A DNA stretch of 21,371 bases from CAJQQK01 sp963696075 (GCA_963696075.1 CAVOJD010000025.1:1-21371); one strand, 5' to 3'; counted from the first letter of the stretch, positions 8,002 to 15,860 are shown. Notes: generated by a model not told the origin, from the letters alone. Numbers and translations are program-made.

Positions 8002-8592
8002 ATGTCCGAGTTCATAAAGACCACGATCCGCGGCGGGGTCCTGTTTCTTATCCCGGTCATTATTCTCGTGGCGGTCTTCAAACAAGCCCATCAATTGATT
8101 GGCAAGTTAGCGGGTCCAATTCTCGCCAACGTGCCGGTGGAACGGGTCGTCGGCACCGTGGCACTTGATCTGCTGACGTTCGCTCTTGTGCTGATCGTCT
8201 GTTTCCTCGCTGGTCTGGCAGCAAAAACGCTTGCTGCCGTCAGGTTCGTCTCCTCGCTGGAGACCGAGTTTTTGTCCAAGGTTCCCGGCTATGATTTGGC
8301 AAAGACCAAGCTGACGACCAAGTTGCGCTTTGAAGAGTCGGAGGATCTGGACCCCGTCCTTGTTCGCTTCGATGACCAGTGGCAAATCGGATTCGAGGTG
8401 GAACGCATCGCATGCGGGAAAGTGGTTATCTATGTGCCCGGCTCACCGGATCCCTGGTCCGGGGCCGTCACCATTGTGACCGATGATCGCATCACGCGCC
8501 TGGATTCGAAACTGAACGCCGCCTTGGGCATTTTCAAAAACCTCGGAAAAGGCGCAAGCGCCGAAGTACAGCATTATATGCAGAAAAGCTGA
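8002..8592 (+). CDS. DUF502 family membrane protein
   Basis: A 196-residue integral membrane protein of the DUF502 family. The N-terminus carries the family's ...TTIRGGVLFLIPVIILVAVF... first transmembrane helix. A second hydrophobic segment (LLTFALVLIVCFLAGLAAKT) lies at ~58-77. A soluble C-terminal domain contains VPGYDLAKTKLT and VVIYVPGSPDPWSGAVTIV, which are typical family blocks. The molecular function is unknown. GGGAG at 7985-7989 precedes ATG 8002. It follows mscS in the same direction after a 355-bp gap and is probably its own unit. No unusual features. Confidence 0.85.
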   Translation: MSEFIKTTIRGGVLFLIPVIILVAVFKQAHQLIGKLAGPILANVPVERVVGTVALDLLTFALVLIVCFLAGLAAKTLAAVRFVSSLETEFLSKVPGYDLAKTKLTTKLRFEESEDLDPVLVRFDDQWQIGFEVERIACGKVVIYVPGSPDPWSGAVTIVTDDRITRLDSKLNAALGIFKNLGKGASAEVQHYMQKS

Positions 8593-8662
8593 AGCTGCTC
8601 TTGCATACGCGCCATGCATGGGCCCGCCTGCTTGGGCTATCGTGAAAGGAGGCTCAGACTCG

Positions 8663-8839
8663 GTGGTGATCTTCATGAGTTCGGACTTCTGGACCGCCTC
8701 CAACTCCGGAAATGATAACGAGATGGTGCACGGTAAGGCATTGCGATTGCATAAATCTGCCGCTTTGGCGGACCTTTCGACGGTTGTGGTTCTAGTCGAT
8801 CAGATCGTGGGTGTCGAGACACCGTACTTCAAAAAGTAA
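8663..8839 (+). CDS. Possible small protein, unknown function
   Basis: A 58-codon ORF starting at GTG 8663 (VVIFMSSDFWTASNSGNDNE...) and ending ...VETPYFKK. A strong AAAGGAGG (8645-8652) sits 10 bases ahead of the GTG, which is the main support. An alternative in-frame ATG at 8618 lacks a binding site. I recognise no family, and there is no signal peptide or clear membrane helix. It lies between the core-like DUF502 gene and the IS21 remnant, so it may be real or the edge of decayed DNA. Confidence 0.3.
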   Translation: MVIFMSSDFWTASNSGNDNEMVHGKALRLHKSAALADLSTVVVLVDQIVGVETPYFKK

Positions 8840-9057
8840 GTTGAGATGGTTGCGTGGGTAGGATTTGAGGTTATGCCCTTAAGAATATGAGCCAGTCTGC
8901 GTGGGATGTTGCAGGTGCGCGATGAATTCGCCAGCGACCCATGTGTAATCGCCGGAGCAATACTCCCTCAGTGAAGCGGCTGATTTGTTTGGTTGCGCCG
9001 GACTAAAAGTGCGGCAGAGATGGTCCCAGTGCCTGCGTTGGCAGCGGGGGCTGGGGG

Positions 9058-9315
9058 ATGAAGAAGGTGGAGCTATACGCGCGTGTCCGGCATGCGGTGC
9101 AGATCGATGGATTGAGCCGTCGCGCAGCGGCTGAGAAGTTTGGGATTGATCCTCGAACAGTTGCCAAGATGCTGAAGTTTTCGGTGCCACCAGGGTATGT
9201 CCGCACGAAGCCACCGCTTCGACCCAAGCTTGATGCCTTCACCGGTGTGATTGACGAGATCCTGGCCGCTGACAAAGATCGTCCTGTCCGTCGTCAGGTT
9301 TTTCTGGACAGTTGA
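9058..9315 (+). pseudogene. IS21-family transposase IstA, 3'-truncated by the IS3 element
   Basis: The first ~79 residues match the IstA N-terminus: MKKVELYARVRHAVQIDG, then SRRAAAEKFGIDPRTVAKML (the helix-turn-helix that binds IS21 ends) and IDEILAADKDRPVRR. Homology stops at about 9291, where the IS3 left inverted repeat begins. The last residues, QVFLDS, and the TGA at 9313-9315 are encoded by the IS3 end. The catalytic DDE domain and the istB ATPase gene are absent, so the element cannot transpose. Its own left end should lie within 8850-9057, but I could not fix it. Confidence 0.8.
9292..9313 (+). repeat. IS3 left terminal inverted repeat (approximate)
   Basis: Begins CGTCAGG and ends GGACAGTT. 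It pairs with the reverse complement of 10766-10787 at 16 of 22 positions. It supplies the stop codon that ends the truncated istA frame. Confidence 0.55.
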
Positions 9316-9356
9316 GCTTGTGAACCAAGAGAGGATCCGGCTCATCTGGTTGGTTT

Positions 9357-10337
9357 TCATGCTGCCGCTTTGAAGTGGTTGCGGCGACGTTGTTCAATGG
9401 TACGTCGTTTGATCTCCTTTCGCATGTCCAGAATGGTTTGGCCGCGCCCGAAGTAGACGTCAGCCGGCGTGAGGTTGTCGAGACTTTCGTGGTATCGGCG
9501 ATGATTGTAGTGATCGACGAAGTCTGCAACTGCACGCTCCAGATCACCGGGCAGATAGTAGTTTTCGAGGAGTATCCTGCTCTTCAACGAGAGATGCCAG
9601 CGCTCGATCTTGCCCTGCGTCATCGGATGATACGGCTTGCCGCGCGTGTGTTTCATGTCGTGCTCGCCGAGCCAGTCTGACAGATCGCTTGCGATGTAGG
9701 ATGGGCCATTGTCTGACAGCAGCCGTGGATGGTGTTTGACGGTGACGTCGTCGAGGCCTGAGGCCTGCAATGCCAACTCCAGCGTGTCGGTGACATCGGA
9801 CGCGGCCATGCTGGTACACAGTTTCCAGGCCACGATGTAGCGTGAGAAGTCATCGAGCACCGTTGACAGGAAGAACCAGCCCCAACGCACCACCTTCAGA
9901 TACGTGAAATCGGTCTGCCAAAGCTGATTGACTGCGGTTGTCGGGTTCTGGAACTTGTCAGCTGCTTTCATGACGATGAATGCCGGACTGGTGATCAGGC
10001 CATGTCCCTTGAGAAGCCGATACACGCTCGCTTCCGATACGAACGAGCGTTCCTTATCGGTGAAGGCGACAGCCACTTCACGCGGGCTTAGTTCCGGCTC
10101 ATCCAGCGCGAGTTCGAGGATTTTCTCGCGCACGTCATCGGGAATGCGGTTCCAGACACGACGCGGCCTTGGCCGACGGTCTTCCAAAGCCTCCAGGCCG
10201 CCGGTCTGGAAGCGGTCGTACCAGGCGTAGAAGGTCGACTTCGGGATGCCGATCTGTTCGAGCGTACGCCGCACTGGCAATGCAGACTGCTCGACCAGAC
10301 GAATGATCTCCAGCTTCTCGGACGCGGGATATCTCAT
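9357..10337 (-). CDS. IS3-family transposase OrfB (DDE integrase core)
   Basis: A 326-residue catalytic part of the IS3 transposase. An N-terminal helix-turn-helix segment (SALPVRRTLEQIGIPKSTFY) is followed by a linker with HTH_21-like sequence and an rve integrase core. The catalytic residues are visible: D143 (LWQTDFTYLKV), D209 (RLLSDNGPSY) and E245 (TQGKIERWHLS), giving the DD(35)E spacing. The ATG at 10337 overlaps the orfA stop (ATGA). The same frame also stays open upstream through the slippery A7G run, so an OrfAB fusion can be made by -1 frameshifting. The gene is full length with no internal damage. Confidence 0.9.
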   Translation of the reverse strand: MRYPASEKLEIIRLVEQSALPVRRTLEQIGIPKSTFYAWYDRFQTGGLEALEDRRPRPRRVWNRIPDDVREKILELALDEPELSPREVAVAFTDKERSFVSEASVYRLLKGHGLITSPAFIVMKAADKFQNPTTAVNQLWQTDFTYLKVVRWGWFFLSTVLDDFSRYIVAWKLCTSMAASDVTDTLELALQASGLDDVTVKHHPRLLSDNGPSYIASDLSDWLGEHDMKHTRGKPYHPMTQGKIERWHLSLKSRILLENYYLPGDLERAVADFVDHYNHRRYHESLDNLTPADVYFGRGQTILDMRKEIKRRTIEQRRRNHFKAAA

Positions 10338-10708
10338 TCGATGTCCTCCCCATCCGCGCGCACGCTTTTTTTGAGCAGGCGGTTCTCCAGCGTGGCCTCG
10401 GCCAGCGCTTCCTTGAGCTGTCGGGCTTCGGTTCTGAGATCCTTGACTTCGTCCGACGTCGCCTCCCGGACAGCATCCCCGGCGAGCCGCTTTCTGCCTG
10501 CCTCCAGAAAGTCCTTCGACCAGCGATAGTAGAGGTTCTGGTTGATGCCTTCCTTGCGGCACAACTCGGCGACTGTCTCCTCGCCACGCAGGCCTTCGAG
10601 TACGATGCGGATCTTCTCTTCGGCCGAGAATTTGCGGCGTGTTGCTCTGCGGATATCCCGGACGGTCTTGTCTGCGCTGCCCGGACGGCGCTCAATCCTG
10701 TCGGTCAT
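10334..10708 (-). CDS. IS3-family OrfA (helix-turn-helix, leucine-zipper protein)
   Basis: A 124-residue DNA-binding OrfA. The HTH part is RRKFSAEEKIRIVLEGLRG through VAELCRKEGINQNLYYRWSK. The C-terminal half is a heptad-rich coiled coil (DEVKDLRTEARQLKEALAEA, ENRLLKK) expected to drive multimerisation. A strong AGGAGGGAG on the minus strand (about 10713-10721) precedes ATG 10708. The run of seven A followed by G (minus strand, 10365-10372) near the 3' end is the expected -1 frameshift site (A AAA AAG) for making the OrfAB transposase. Confidence 0.88.
   Translation of the reverse strand: MTDRIERRPGSADKTVRDIRRATRRKFSAEEKIRIVLEGLRGEETVAELCRKEGINQNLYYRWSKDFLEAGRKRLAGDAVREATSDEVKDLRTEARQLKEALAEATLENRLLKKSVRADGEDIE
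10365..10372 (-). promoter_or_regulatory. Programmed -1 frameshift site of the IS3 transposase
   Basis: The minus strand reads CTC AAA AAA AGC in the orfA frame. Slipping back one base on A-AAA-AAG gives ...LLKK-KRARGWGGHR-MRYP..., which joins directly and without stops to orfB. Heptamers of this type in this position are the rule in the IS3 family. Confidence 0.7.
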
Positions 10709-10749
10709 CGTCTCCCTCCTAGGGGCTACGATGAACCGGAAACTATCTC

Positions 10750-13700
10750 TTAGACAATCACCTCAAACTGTCCCGTGAGTGCTGACGGGGAACACCGGAT
10801 GCCGAGGTTGTTGAGGCTTGTCGCGAGGACCTCTGCGAAGACGTCGGGGTTCTTGCGATAGAGGTCTCTTCGGATCTGGACGGCTTCCTCGGACGCTGCG
10901 AGCGCGTCCTCCAGGCGCTTCAGGTTGGAATAGTCGACACTGATGTTGTTGAGGCTTGTCGCGAGGACCTCTGCGAAGACGTCGGGGTTCTTGCGATAGA
11001 GGTCTCTTCGGATCTGGACGGCTTCCTCGGACGCTGCGAGCGCGTCCTCCAGGCGCTTCAGGTTGGAATAGTCGACACTGATGTTGTTGAGGCTTGACGC
11101 GAGGACCTCGGCGAAGACGTCGGGGCTCTTGCGATAGAGGTCTCTGAGGATCTGGACGGCTTCCTCGGACGCTGCGAGCGCGTCCTCCAGGCGCTTCAGG
11201 TTGGAATACCAGATGCCAAGGTTGTTGAGGCTTGACGCGAGGGCCTCGGCGAAGACGTCGGGGTTCTTGCGATAGAGGTCTCTTCGGATCTGGACGGCTT
11301 CCTCGGACGCTGCGAGCGCGTCCTCCAGGCGCTTCAGGTTGGAATAGTCGACACTGATGTTGTTGAGGCTTGTCGCGAGGACCTCTGCGAAGACGTCGGG
11401 GTTCTTGCGATAGAGGTCTCTTCGGATCTGGACGGCTTCCTCGGACGCTGCGAGCGCGTCCTCCAGGCGCTTCAGGTTGGAATACCAGATGCCGAGATTG
11501 TTGAGGCTTTGAGCGAGGTCCTCTGCGAAGACGTCGGGGTTCTTGCGATAGAGGTCTCTTCGGATCTGGACGGCTTCCTCGGACGCTGCGAGCGCGTCCT
11601 CCAGGCGCTTCAGGTTGGAATACCGGATGCCGAGGTTGTTGAGGCTTGTCGCGAGGACCTCGGCGAAGACGTCGGGGCTCTTGCGATAGAGGTCTCTGAG
11701 GATCTGGACGGCTTCCTCGGACGCTGCGAGCGCGTCCTCCAGGCGCTTCAGGTTGGAATACCAGATGCCGAGATTGTTGAGGCTTTGAGCGAGGTCCTCT
11801 GCGAAGACGTCGGGGTTCTTGCGATAGAGGTCTCTGAGGATCTGGACGGCTTCCTCGGACGCTGCGAGCGCGTCCTCCAGGCGCTTCAGGTTGGAATACC
11901 AGATGCCGAGATTGTTGAGGCTTGACGCGAGGACCTCGGCGAAGACGTCGGGGCTCTTGCGATAGGGGTCTCTGAGGATCTGGACGGCTTCCTCGGACGC
12001 TGCGAGCGCGTCCTCCAGGCGCTTCAGGTTGGAATACCGGATGCCGAGGTTGTTGAGGCTTGACGCGAGGACCTCGGCGAAGACGTCGGGGCTCTTGCGA
12101 TAGAGGTCTCTTCGGATCTGGACGGCTTCCTCGGACGCTGCGAGCGCGTCCTCCAGGCGCTTCAGGTTGGAATACCGGATGCCGAGCGTCCCGAGCGCGG
12201 CGGCAAGGTTGTTTTGTGTTGCTTCGTCTTGCGCATCGGTGGCGGCAAGTTTGCGCGCGAGGTCGAGATTGCGCTGGGCCACACGCAGCGAAAACGCGAA
12301 CCAGTCGGGCGACTGGAGAACCGGCAAAGTCTGGTTGATCGAGAAGATTGCGGCCGGTGACAGCATCTCCACCTTTGCCGCCAATCGTGCGAACAGAGCG
12401 CCCGGCGTGTCGCCCATGACCTTGATCATCGCCGCGCCACAGTCGCCACCGTGGGCGTCAATCAGGTGGTCCAGCATTGCTGCGGCTTTTTCAGAACCGG
12501 GCCCGTGGACCGGCTGGCTCGCACGCTGCAGCACGGTGACGAGAAGCTCTTTAAGTTCGCCCTGCCGGGCTTCCGGTTGGGCCCTGATCCAGGCGACACA
12601 ACCGTCGATCAATTCGGGGTCAGCGGTGCGCGAAACGATGTGCTCGCCGACGAGATCGGGTTCAAGCTGGGTCACGCGGCCATCACCGCGCCCGTACACC
12701 CGCGTGACGGTCTCGCTCAGACCTTCGACCTTGCCGCGGTTGTTCTGACGTTCAGGATAACGCGCATCGGCCATGAGCAGGTCCTCGGCCGCGCGGACGC
12801 TCGGCACGCCCTGGACACTGGTGACCTGCGCGACAGCGCGTTCCATGTGCCGGATGGGTGGCCGGCCGTTGCGGCCGTCGAGGTCGCGTGTGAGCTTCGG
12901 CCAGTGCTCACACTCCAGATCGACGATGCGCCCGAGCAGCGGTGCGACGCCGGGCTCGTCGGCGCTTGGTGCCTCGGCTGCAAGGTAGAGCAGCGCCTCC
13001 ATCTGGATCGCGAGCGGCCGGTCGTAGCCGGCGCCTTGCGCAATGGCCTCGATCCGGCGGCTGTCTGGCTCGGCCGTCGGCATGGCGTAACCCATGTCGG
13101 CGAGTGGTTGGGCAAAGCCCTGGGTTGCGGCGACGAACAGGTCGAGGCGCTGTTGCGGCGTCGTGATGCCGCCGAGTTCATGGACATCGCCGGGGCCGTG
13201 ACCGGCGCCGAACAGCGTCTGGGCTGCATCGTTTCTGGTGACCCGCTCCCACCAGTCGCCTGCCGCCCGCGTCAGGAGCACGAGGCGGATTGGCCGGGCA
13301 TCGTCGGCGGGGCGCGCGCGGATGCGTTCTGCAAGACGGGAAATTTCTTCATCGCGGCCCTCGGCGTAGTCCATGACCAGGAAGAGGCCGCGATCACGTG
13401 CGCCACGGATGAGGTGGCCGACCGCTTTGTCGTAGCGTGCGCGCCGTTCCTCGCCAGCCTCCACCGGGGGACGAGCGATGAAGCCCGCCGACCAGCCCAC
13501 CTCCCGCAGCCGGGCAGCCGTCTCGATCAAGAGCCGCGTCTTGCCGAGCCCACCGGGGCCGTGGATCAGCCGCCCGGCGGCGCGGCGCGGATGCGCGCTG
13601 TACGGACCGGTATTGGTCGCCCAATCGACGAGGTCCTGGATACGGTCTTCGGCGCCGGTCATTTGGACGACACCATAACGGGCCTGGAGAAGATCTGTCG

Positions 13701-14130
13701 GCTTGCGTTCGTCCGGTGGCGGCAGCGTGTCGTCCTTGGCCTCGAGCAGCAGTCGGCCCTCGCGGACAGCAAGCACATCACGCAGGATCAGGTCGCGTTC
13801 TGTATCGAGCTTGTGGGCGTCGATCTTCGCGAATGCTTGCGGGATGCGGTTCGTCGGCAGGTCGTCGGCGCGGACGGCGACGAGTTTGTCCGCCTCGAGC
13901 CCGATGCCGGCCTCGATCGCGACCCACTCGGACTCGACCGCGCCCTCGGTCCAGAGCACGACGACGCACTTCGCGAGCCCCAGCTCTTCCTGGATCTGCT
14001 CGTCGAACGGGCTTCGCGCGACGAGTTCGCGGTCCCACCATACATCGAGGCCGCAGCCATCGAGGTAAGCGGCGAGTTCTTCGGTCAGGTCGCGATGTCT
14101 GGAGGAATACGAAATGAAGACGTCGGCCAC
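10750..14130 (-). CDS. TIR-STAND-TPR protein, putative NADase immune receptor, C-terminus cut by IS3
   Basis: A 1126-residue three-part protein. Residues 1-~130 are a TIR_2 domain (MADVFISYSSRHRDL...) with the S67-x-W69-V-x-x-E73 motif, where E73 is the predicted NADase glutamate. Residues ~155-480 are a STAND/NB-ARC-like NTPase: Walker A GPGGLGKT 191-198, Walker B LFLVMDYAE with D254, and sensor-like LVLLTRAAGDWW 283-294. A helical stretch follows. Residues 646-1105 are ten 46-residue TPR-like repeats, plus the first nine residues of an eleventh. The frame then runs into the IS3 inverted repeat and ends PSALTGQFEVIV, so the native C-terminus is lost. The start is GTG 14130, directly before MADVFISYS, with a weak GGGG upstream. 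Bacterial TIR-STAND proteins of this layout act in abortive anti-phage defence by depleting NAD+; that role is inferred here. Whether the truncated form works is unknown. Confidence 0.88.
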   Translation of the reverse strand: MADVFISYSSRHRDLTEELAAYLDGCGLDVWWDRELVARSPFDEQIQEELGLAKCVVVLWTEGAVESEWVAIEAGIGLEADKLVAVRADDLPTNRIPQAFAKIDAHKLDTERDLILRDVLAVREGRLLLEAKDDTLPPPDERKPTDLLQARYGVVQMTGAEDRIQDLVDWATNTGPYSAHPRRAAGRLIHGPGGLGKTRLLIETAARLREVGWSAGFIARPPVEAGEERRARYDKAVGHLIRGARDRGLFLVMDYAEGRDEEISRLAERIRARPADDARPIRLVLLTRAAGDWWERVTRNDAAQTLFGAGHGPGDVHELGGITTPQQRLDLFVAATQGFAQPLADMGYAMPTAEPDSRRIEAIAQGAGYDRPLAIQMEALLYLAAEAPSADEPGVAPLLGRIVDLECEHWPKLTRDLDGRNGRPPIRHMERAVAQVTSVQGVPSVRAAEDLLMADARYPERQNNRGKVEGLSETVTRVYGRGDGRVTQLEPDLVGEHIVSRTADPELIDGCVAWIRAQPEARQGELKELLVTVLQRASQPVHGPGSEKAAAMLDHLIDAHGGDCGAAMIKVMGDTPGALFARLAAKVEMLSPAAIFSINQTLPVLQSPDWFAFSLRVAQRNLDLARKLAATDAQDEATQNNLAAALGTLGIRYSNLKRLEDALAASEEAVQIRRDLYRKSPDVFAEVLASSLNNLGIRYSNLKRLEDALAASEEAVQILRDPYRKSPDVFAEVLASSLNNLGIWYSNLKRLEDALAASEEAVQILRDLYRKNPDVFAEDLAQSLNNLGIWYSNLKRLEDALAASEEAVQILRDLYRKSPDVFAEVLATSLNNLGIRYSNLKRLEDALAASEEAVQIRRDLYRKNPDVFAEDLAQSLNNLGIWYSNLKRLEDALAASEEAVQIRRDLYRKNPDVFAEVLATSLNNISVDYSNLKRLEDALAASEEAVQIRRDLYRKNPDVFAEALASSLNNLGIWYSNLKRLEDALAASEEAVQILRDLYRKSPDVFAEVLASSLNNISVDYSNLKRLEDALAASEEAVQIRRDLYRKNPDVFAEVLATSLNNISVDYSNLKRLEDALAASEEAVQIRRDLYRKNPDVFAEVLATSLNNLGIRCSPSALTGQFEVIV
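10766..10787 (-). repeat. IS3 right terminal inverted repeat (approximate)
   Basis: On the minus strand it begins CGTCAGCACTC and ends GGGACAGTT. It encodes the unrelated C-terminal tail of the TIR-STAND-TPR protein, whose frame reads through it before stopping at 10750-10752. Confidence 0.55.
10790..12195 (-). repeat. Ten near-identical 138-bp tandem repeats encoding TPR units, plus a partial unit
   Basis: Each unit encodes 46 residues of the form LNN-LGI-R/W-YSNLKRLEDALAASEEAVQI-R/L-RDLYRK-S/N-PDVFAE-x-LAxS. Identity between units is very high at the DNA level. Differences are confined to a few positions: LGIR, LGIW or ISVD; QIRRD or QILRD; KS or KN; EVLASS, EVLATS, EALASS or EDLAQS. These variants are combined differently from unit to unit. 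Ten complete units span 12195 down to 10816, and a partial eleventh (LNNLGIRCS) meets the IS3 end. Confidence 0.9.
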
Positions 14131-14446
14131 GATTTTGATCCCCGTATGGCGTGGCAGTGATCAGTATCGATCCATGATGGCAGGTCGTTGGCAGGCTGAC
14201 AATTCGCTGGGGTGCGTTTGTTTGTGGATGTGAAAGCTGCCTGTGAATGGCGAAGGGCTTCTCCGAAGACAGCTGCGGAAGAGGCCAATTGCAGGGCTTT
14301 GTCCGCAGCCAGGACACGGTGGGAGCGTCGGACTTTGCCTGGGTTTTTCGGGTCTGACATTTCTTGCCGGCAGGTGAGGTATGACGGCGGCGGGAATTTT
14401 CGGCTGACTGCGCAGCGATCAGTTCATCGTTTGCAGGAGCCAAGCC

Positions 14447-14641
14447 GTGAAGCAGGAGACCGAGAGCGCCTCAGCGCCCATTGCCTACCGCGTCGATGAC
14501 GCTGTTCGCGTATCCGGGATCGGGCGGACCAAGCTTTATGGACTCATCGGCAGTGGCAAGTTGCGCTCCATCCGTGTTGGCGGGCGTCGATTGATCTTGG
14601 CCGAGAGCCTTCGCGCGTTGCTGGAGGCTGGTGATGAGTGA
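14447..14641 (+). CDS. Helix-turn-helix (excisionase/AlpA-like) DNA-binding protein
   Basis: A 64-residue protein resembling the excisionase-type HTH_17 family: AYRVDDAVRVSGIGRTKLYG (helix-turn-helix) then LIGSGKLRSIRVGGRRLILA (wing) and a short helix. Such proteins act as recombination directionality factors or regulators of small mobile elements. The start is GTG 14447, with AGGAG at 14435-14439. Its 3' end overlaps the next gene by eight bases, so the two are translationally coupled. It is divergent from the TIR-STAND gene across a 316-bp gap (14131-14446) that must hold both promoters but shows no convincing consensus. Confidence 0.75.
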   Translation: MKQETESASAPIAYRVDDAVRVSGIGRTKLYGLIGSGKLRSIRVGGRRLILAESLRALLEAGDE

Positions 14642-15860
14642 GAACCGACGCACCGACTTTGTCTCCGATGCAGCGCTCGACCTCGACTTGCGCGTTCACG
14701 CGATACGCGATTTGGCAGTGGCACTGGGGGTTTCAGTCAAGGACGGGCGCCAGAGCCAAGTCTTTGATCTGCTCGTTGGTCAGTTTGCCTACGTTGGATG
14801 GACCAATTGCCATTGCTGGCTCGCCGTTCCGCGGGACAAGAGTTTCTACGCCGGCACGCGGCGCTATCGTCCCCGGGTGCTGACGCATTCGAGCGCCATG
14901 GGTGCCTTGGACCGGCTGATCGAGGGCGGCTGGATTGAGGAGCAACGCTCGCGCCCGGGATCGCAGTCACGTTATCGGTCGCGATATCGCCCGCAAGCGG
15001 CATTTCTTGAGGCAATTGCGCTTCAATCTTTGGGCGACCTTGCGTTCGTGCCGATGGAACTCGTTCGACTGAAGGATTCATCCAAGCGGCTCACCGGCTA
15101 TCGAGACACTGCGCAGACACGGGCCATGCGGCGTGAACTTGTCGCGCAGAACGAGGCGATTGCCTCGATCGAGATCCGCGTTGATTGCGTCGACTGGAGG
15201 ATTGATGGACGCGGCTTGCTCAGGAATGACCTTGCGGTCGTCAATCCGCGCAAGGTGTCACTGTATCGGGTCTTCAACGGCGGCTGGGACTTCGGTGGGC
15301 GGCTCTACGGTGGCTTTTGGCAAAACCTGCCGTCGGCAGCGCGTCTGTGCCTTCGCATCGACGGCGAAGTTACCGTCGAGCACGATTTCAGGCATCTCCA
15401 CCCGACTTTCATGGCGGCAATGGCCGGTGTCGATTTCAAGGGCGCCGATCCATACAGGATTGATGGGTTCGATCGATCCGACGTGAAGCGAAGCTTCAAC
15501 ATTTTGCTGAATGCGCCAACGATGGATGCCGCGCATCGCGCCATCCTCCAGACGCTGTCGCCAGAGGGAGATGAGCCGCCGGGCCGTCGTGCCCGTGCAG
15601 TGGTGGAAGCCATTCGTCGCCAGCATCCGAAGTTTTCAGAATTTTGGGGGAGTGGCCTGGGGCTCAGGCTGCAACGCGTCGACAGTCATCTTTGTCTTCG
15701 CGTGCTGGCTCGAATGAGGGCGCTGGGCATCGTTGCTTTACCGGTTCACGACAGCTTCGTCGTGCCGGCCCAAGCGTCCGGCCACCTGCTTGAGGCGATG
15801 GAATCAGAACTCTCTCAAACTACTTTCATTTTAACTCCTAACCTATTGAATAACATTTAA
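14634..15860 (+). CDS. Putative family-A / single-subunit-polymerase-like palm protein
   Basis: A 408-residue protein, no named family recognised. Residues ~40-110 resemble a winged helix. From ~208 the sequence carries the motif order of the Pol I/T7 RNA polymerase superfamily. Motif A-like: VEHDFRHLHPTFMAAMAG, D251. Motif B-like: R281-S-D-V-K285-R-S-F-N (T7 RNA polymerase has R-S-V-T-K-R-S there). Motif C: LPVHDSFVVP, H372-D373-S374-F, which matches the HDSF of T7 RNA polymerase and the HDE of Pol I. No exonuclease domain is present. Two metal-binding aspartates (D251, D373) and the motif-B lysine are retained, so activity is plausible. ATG 14634 has GGAGG six bases upstream; GTG 14631 is too close to it. 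The last ~15 residues are encoded by AT-rich DNA and may be a foreign tail. A role as a replication or primase-like enzyme of a mobile element is inference. Confidence 0.7.
   Translation: MSENRRTDFVSDAALDLDLRVHAIRDLAVALGVSVKDGRQSQVFDLLVGQFAYVGWTNCHCWLAVPRDKSFYAGTRRYRPRVLTHSSAMGALDRLIEGGWIEEQRSRPGSQSRYRSRYRPQAAFLEAIALQSLGDLAFVPMELVRLKDSSKRLTGYRDTAQTRAMRRELVAQNEAIASIEIRVDCVDWRIDGRGLLRNDLAVVNPRKVSLYRVFNGGWDFGGRLYGGFWQNLPSAARLCLRIDGEVTVEHDFRHLHPTFMAAMAGVDFKGADPYRIDGFDRSDVKRSFNILLNAPTMDAAHRAILQTLSPEGDEPPGRRARAVVEAIRRQHPKFSEFWGSGLGLRLQRVDSHLCLRVLARMRALGIVALPVHDSFVVPAQASGHLLEAMESELSQTTFILTPNLLNNI

Larger units (their letters stand above)
9292..10787 (-). mobile_element. IS3-family insertion sequence, apparently complete
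   Basis: An approximately 1.5-kb element carrying orfA and orfB on the minus strand, bounded by imperfect inverted repeats at 9292-9313 and 10766-10787 (16 of 22 positions agree, both beginning CGTCAG and ending GACAGTT). Exact ends are uncertain by a few bases. No target duplication is visible: the left flank is IS21 istA and the right flank is the TPR-coding end of the TIR-STAND gene. The element therefore sits at a rearrangement junction rather than a simple insertion. Both ORFs, the DD(35)E triad and the slippery site look intact, so it may still be mobile. Confidence 0.8.

Noticed and set aside
10790..12195. 138-bp repeats as a CRISPR array or DNA satellite
   Set aside because: The repeats are contiguous, multiples of three, in frame, and encode TPR units; there are no spacers.
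12451..14160. 569-codon open frame antisense to the TIR-STAND gene
   Set aside because: It is a high-GC shadow of the real gene. The minus strand shows clear TIR, P-loop and TPR motifs, whereas the + frame resembles no known protein.
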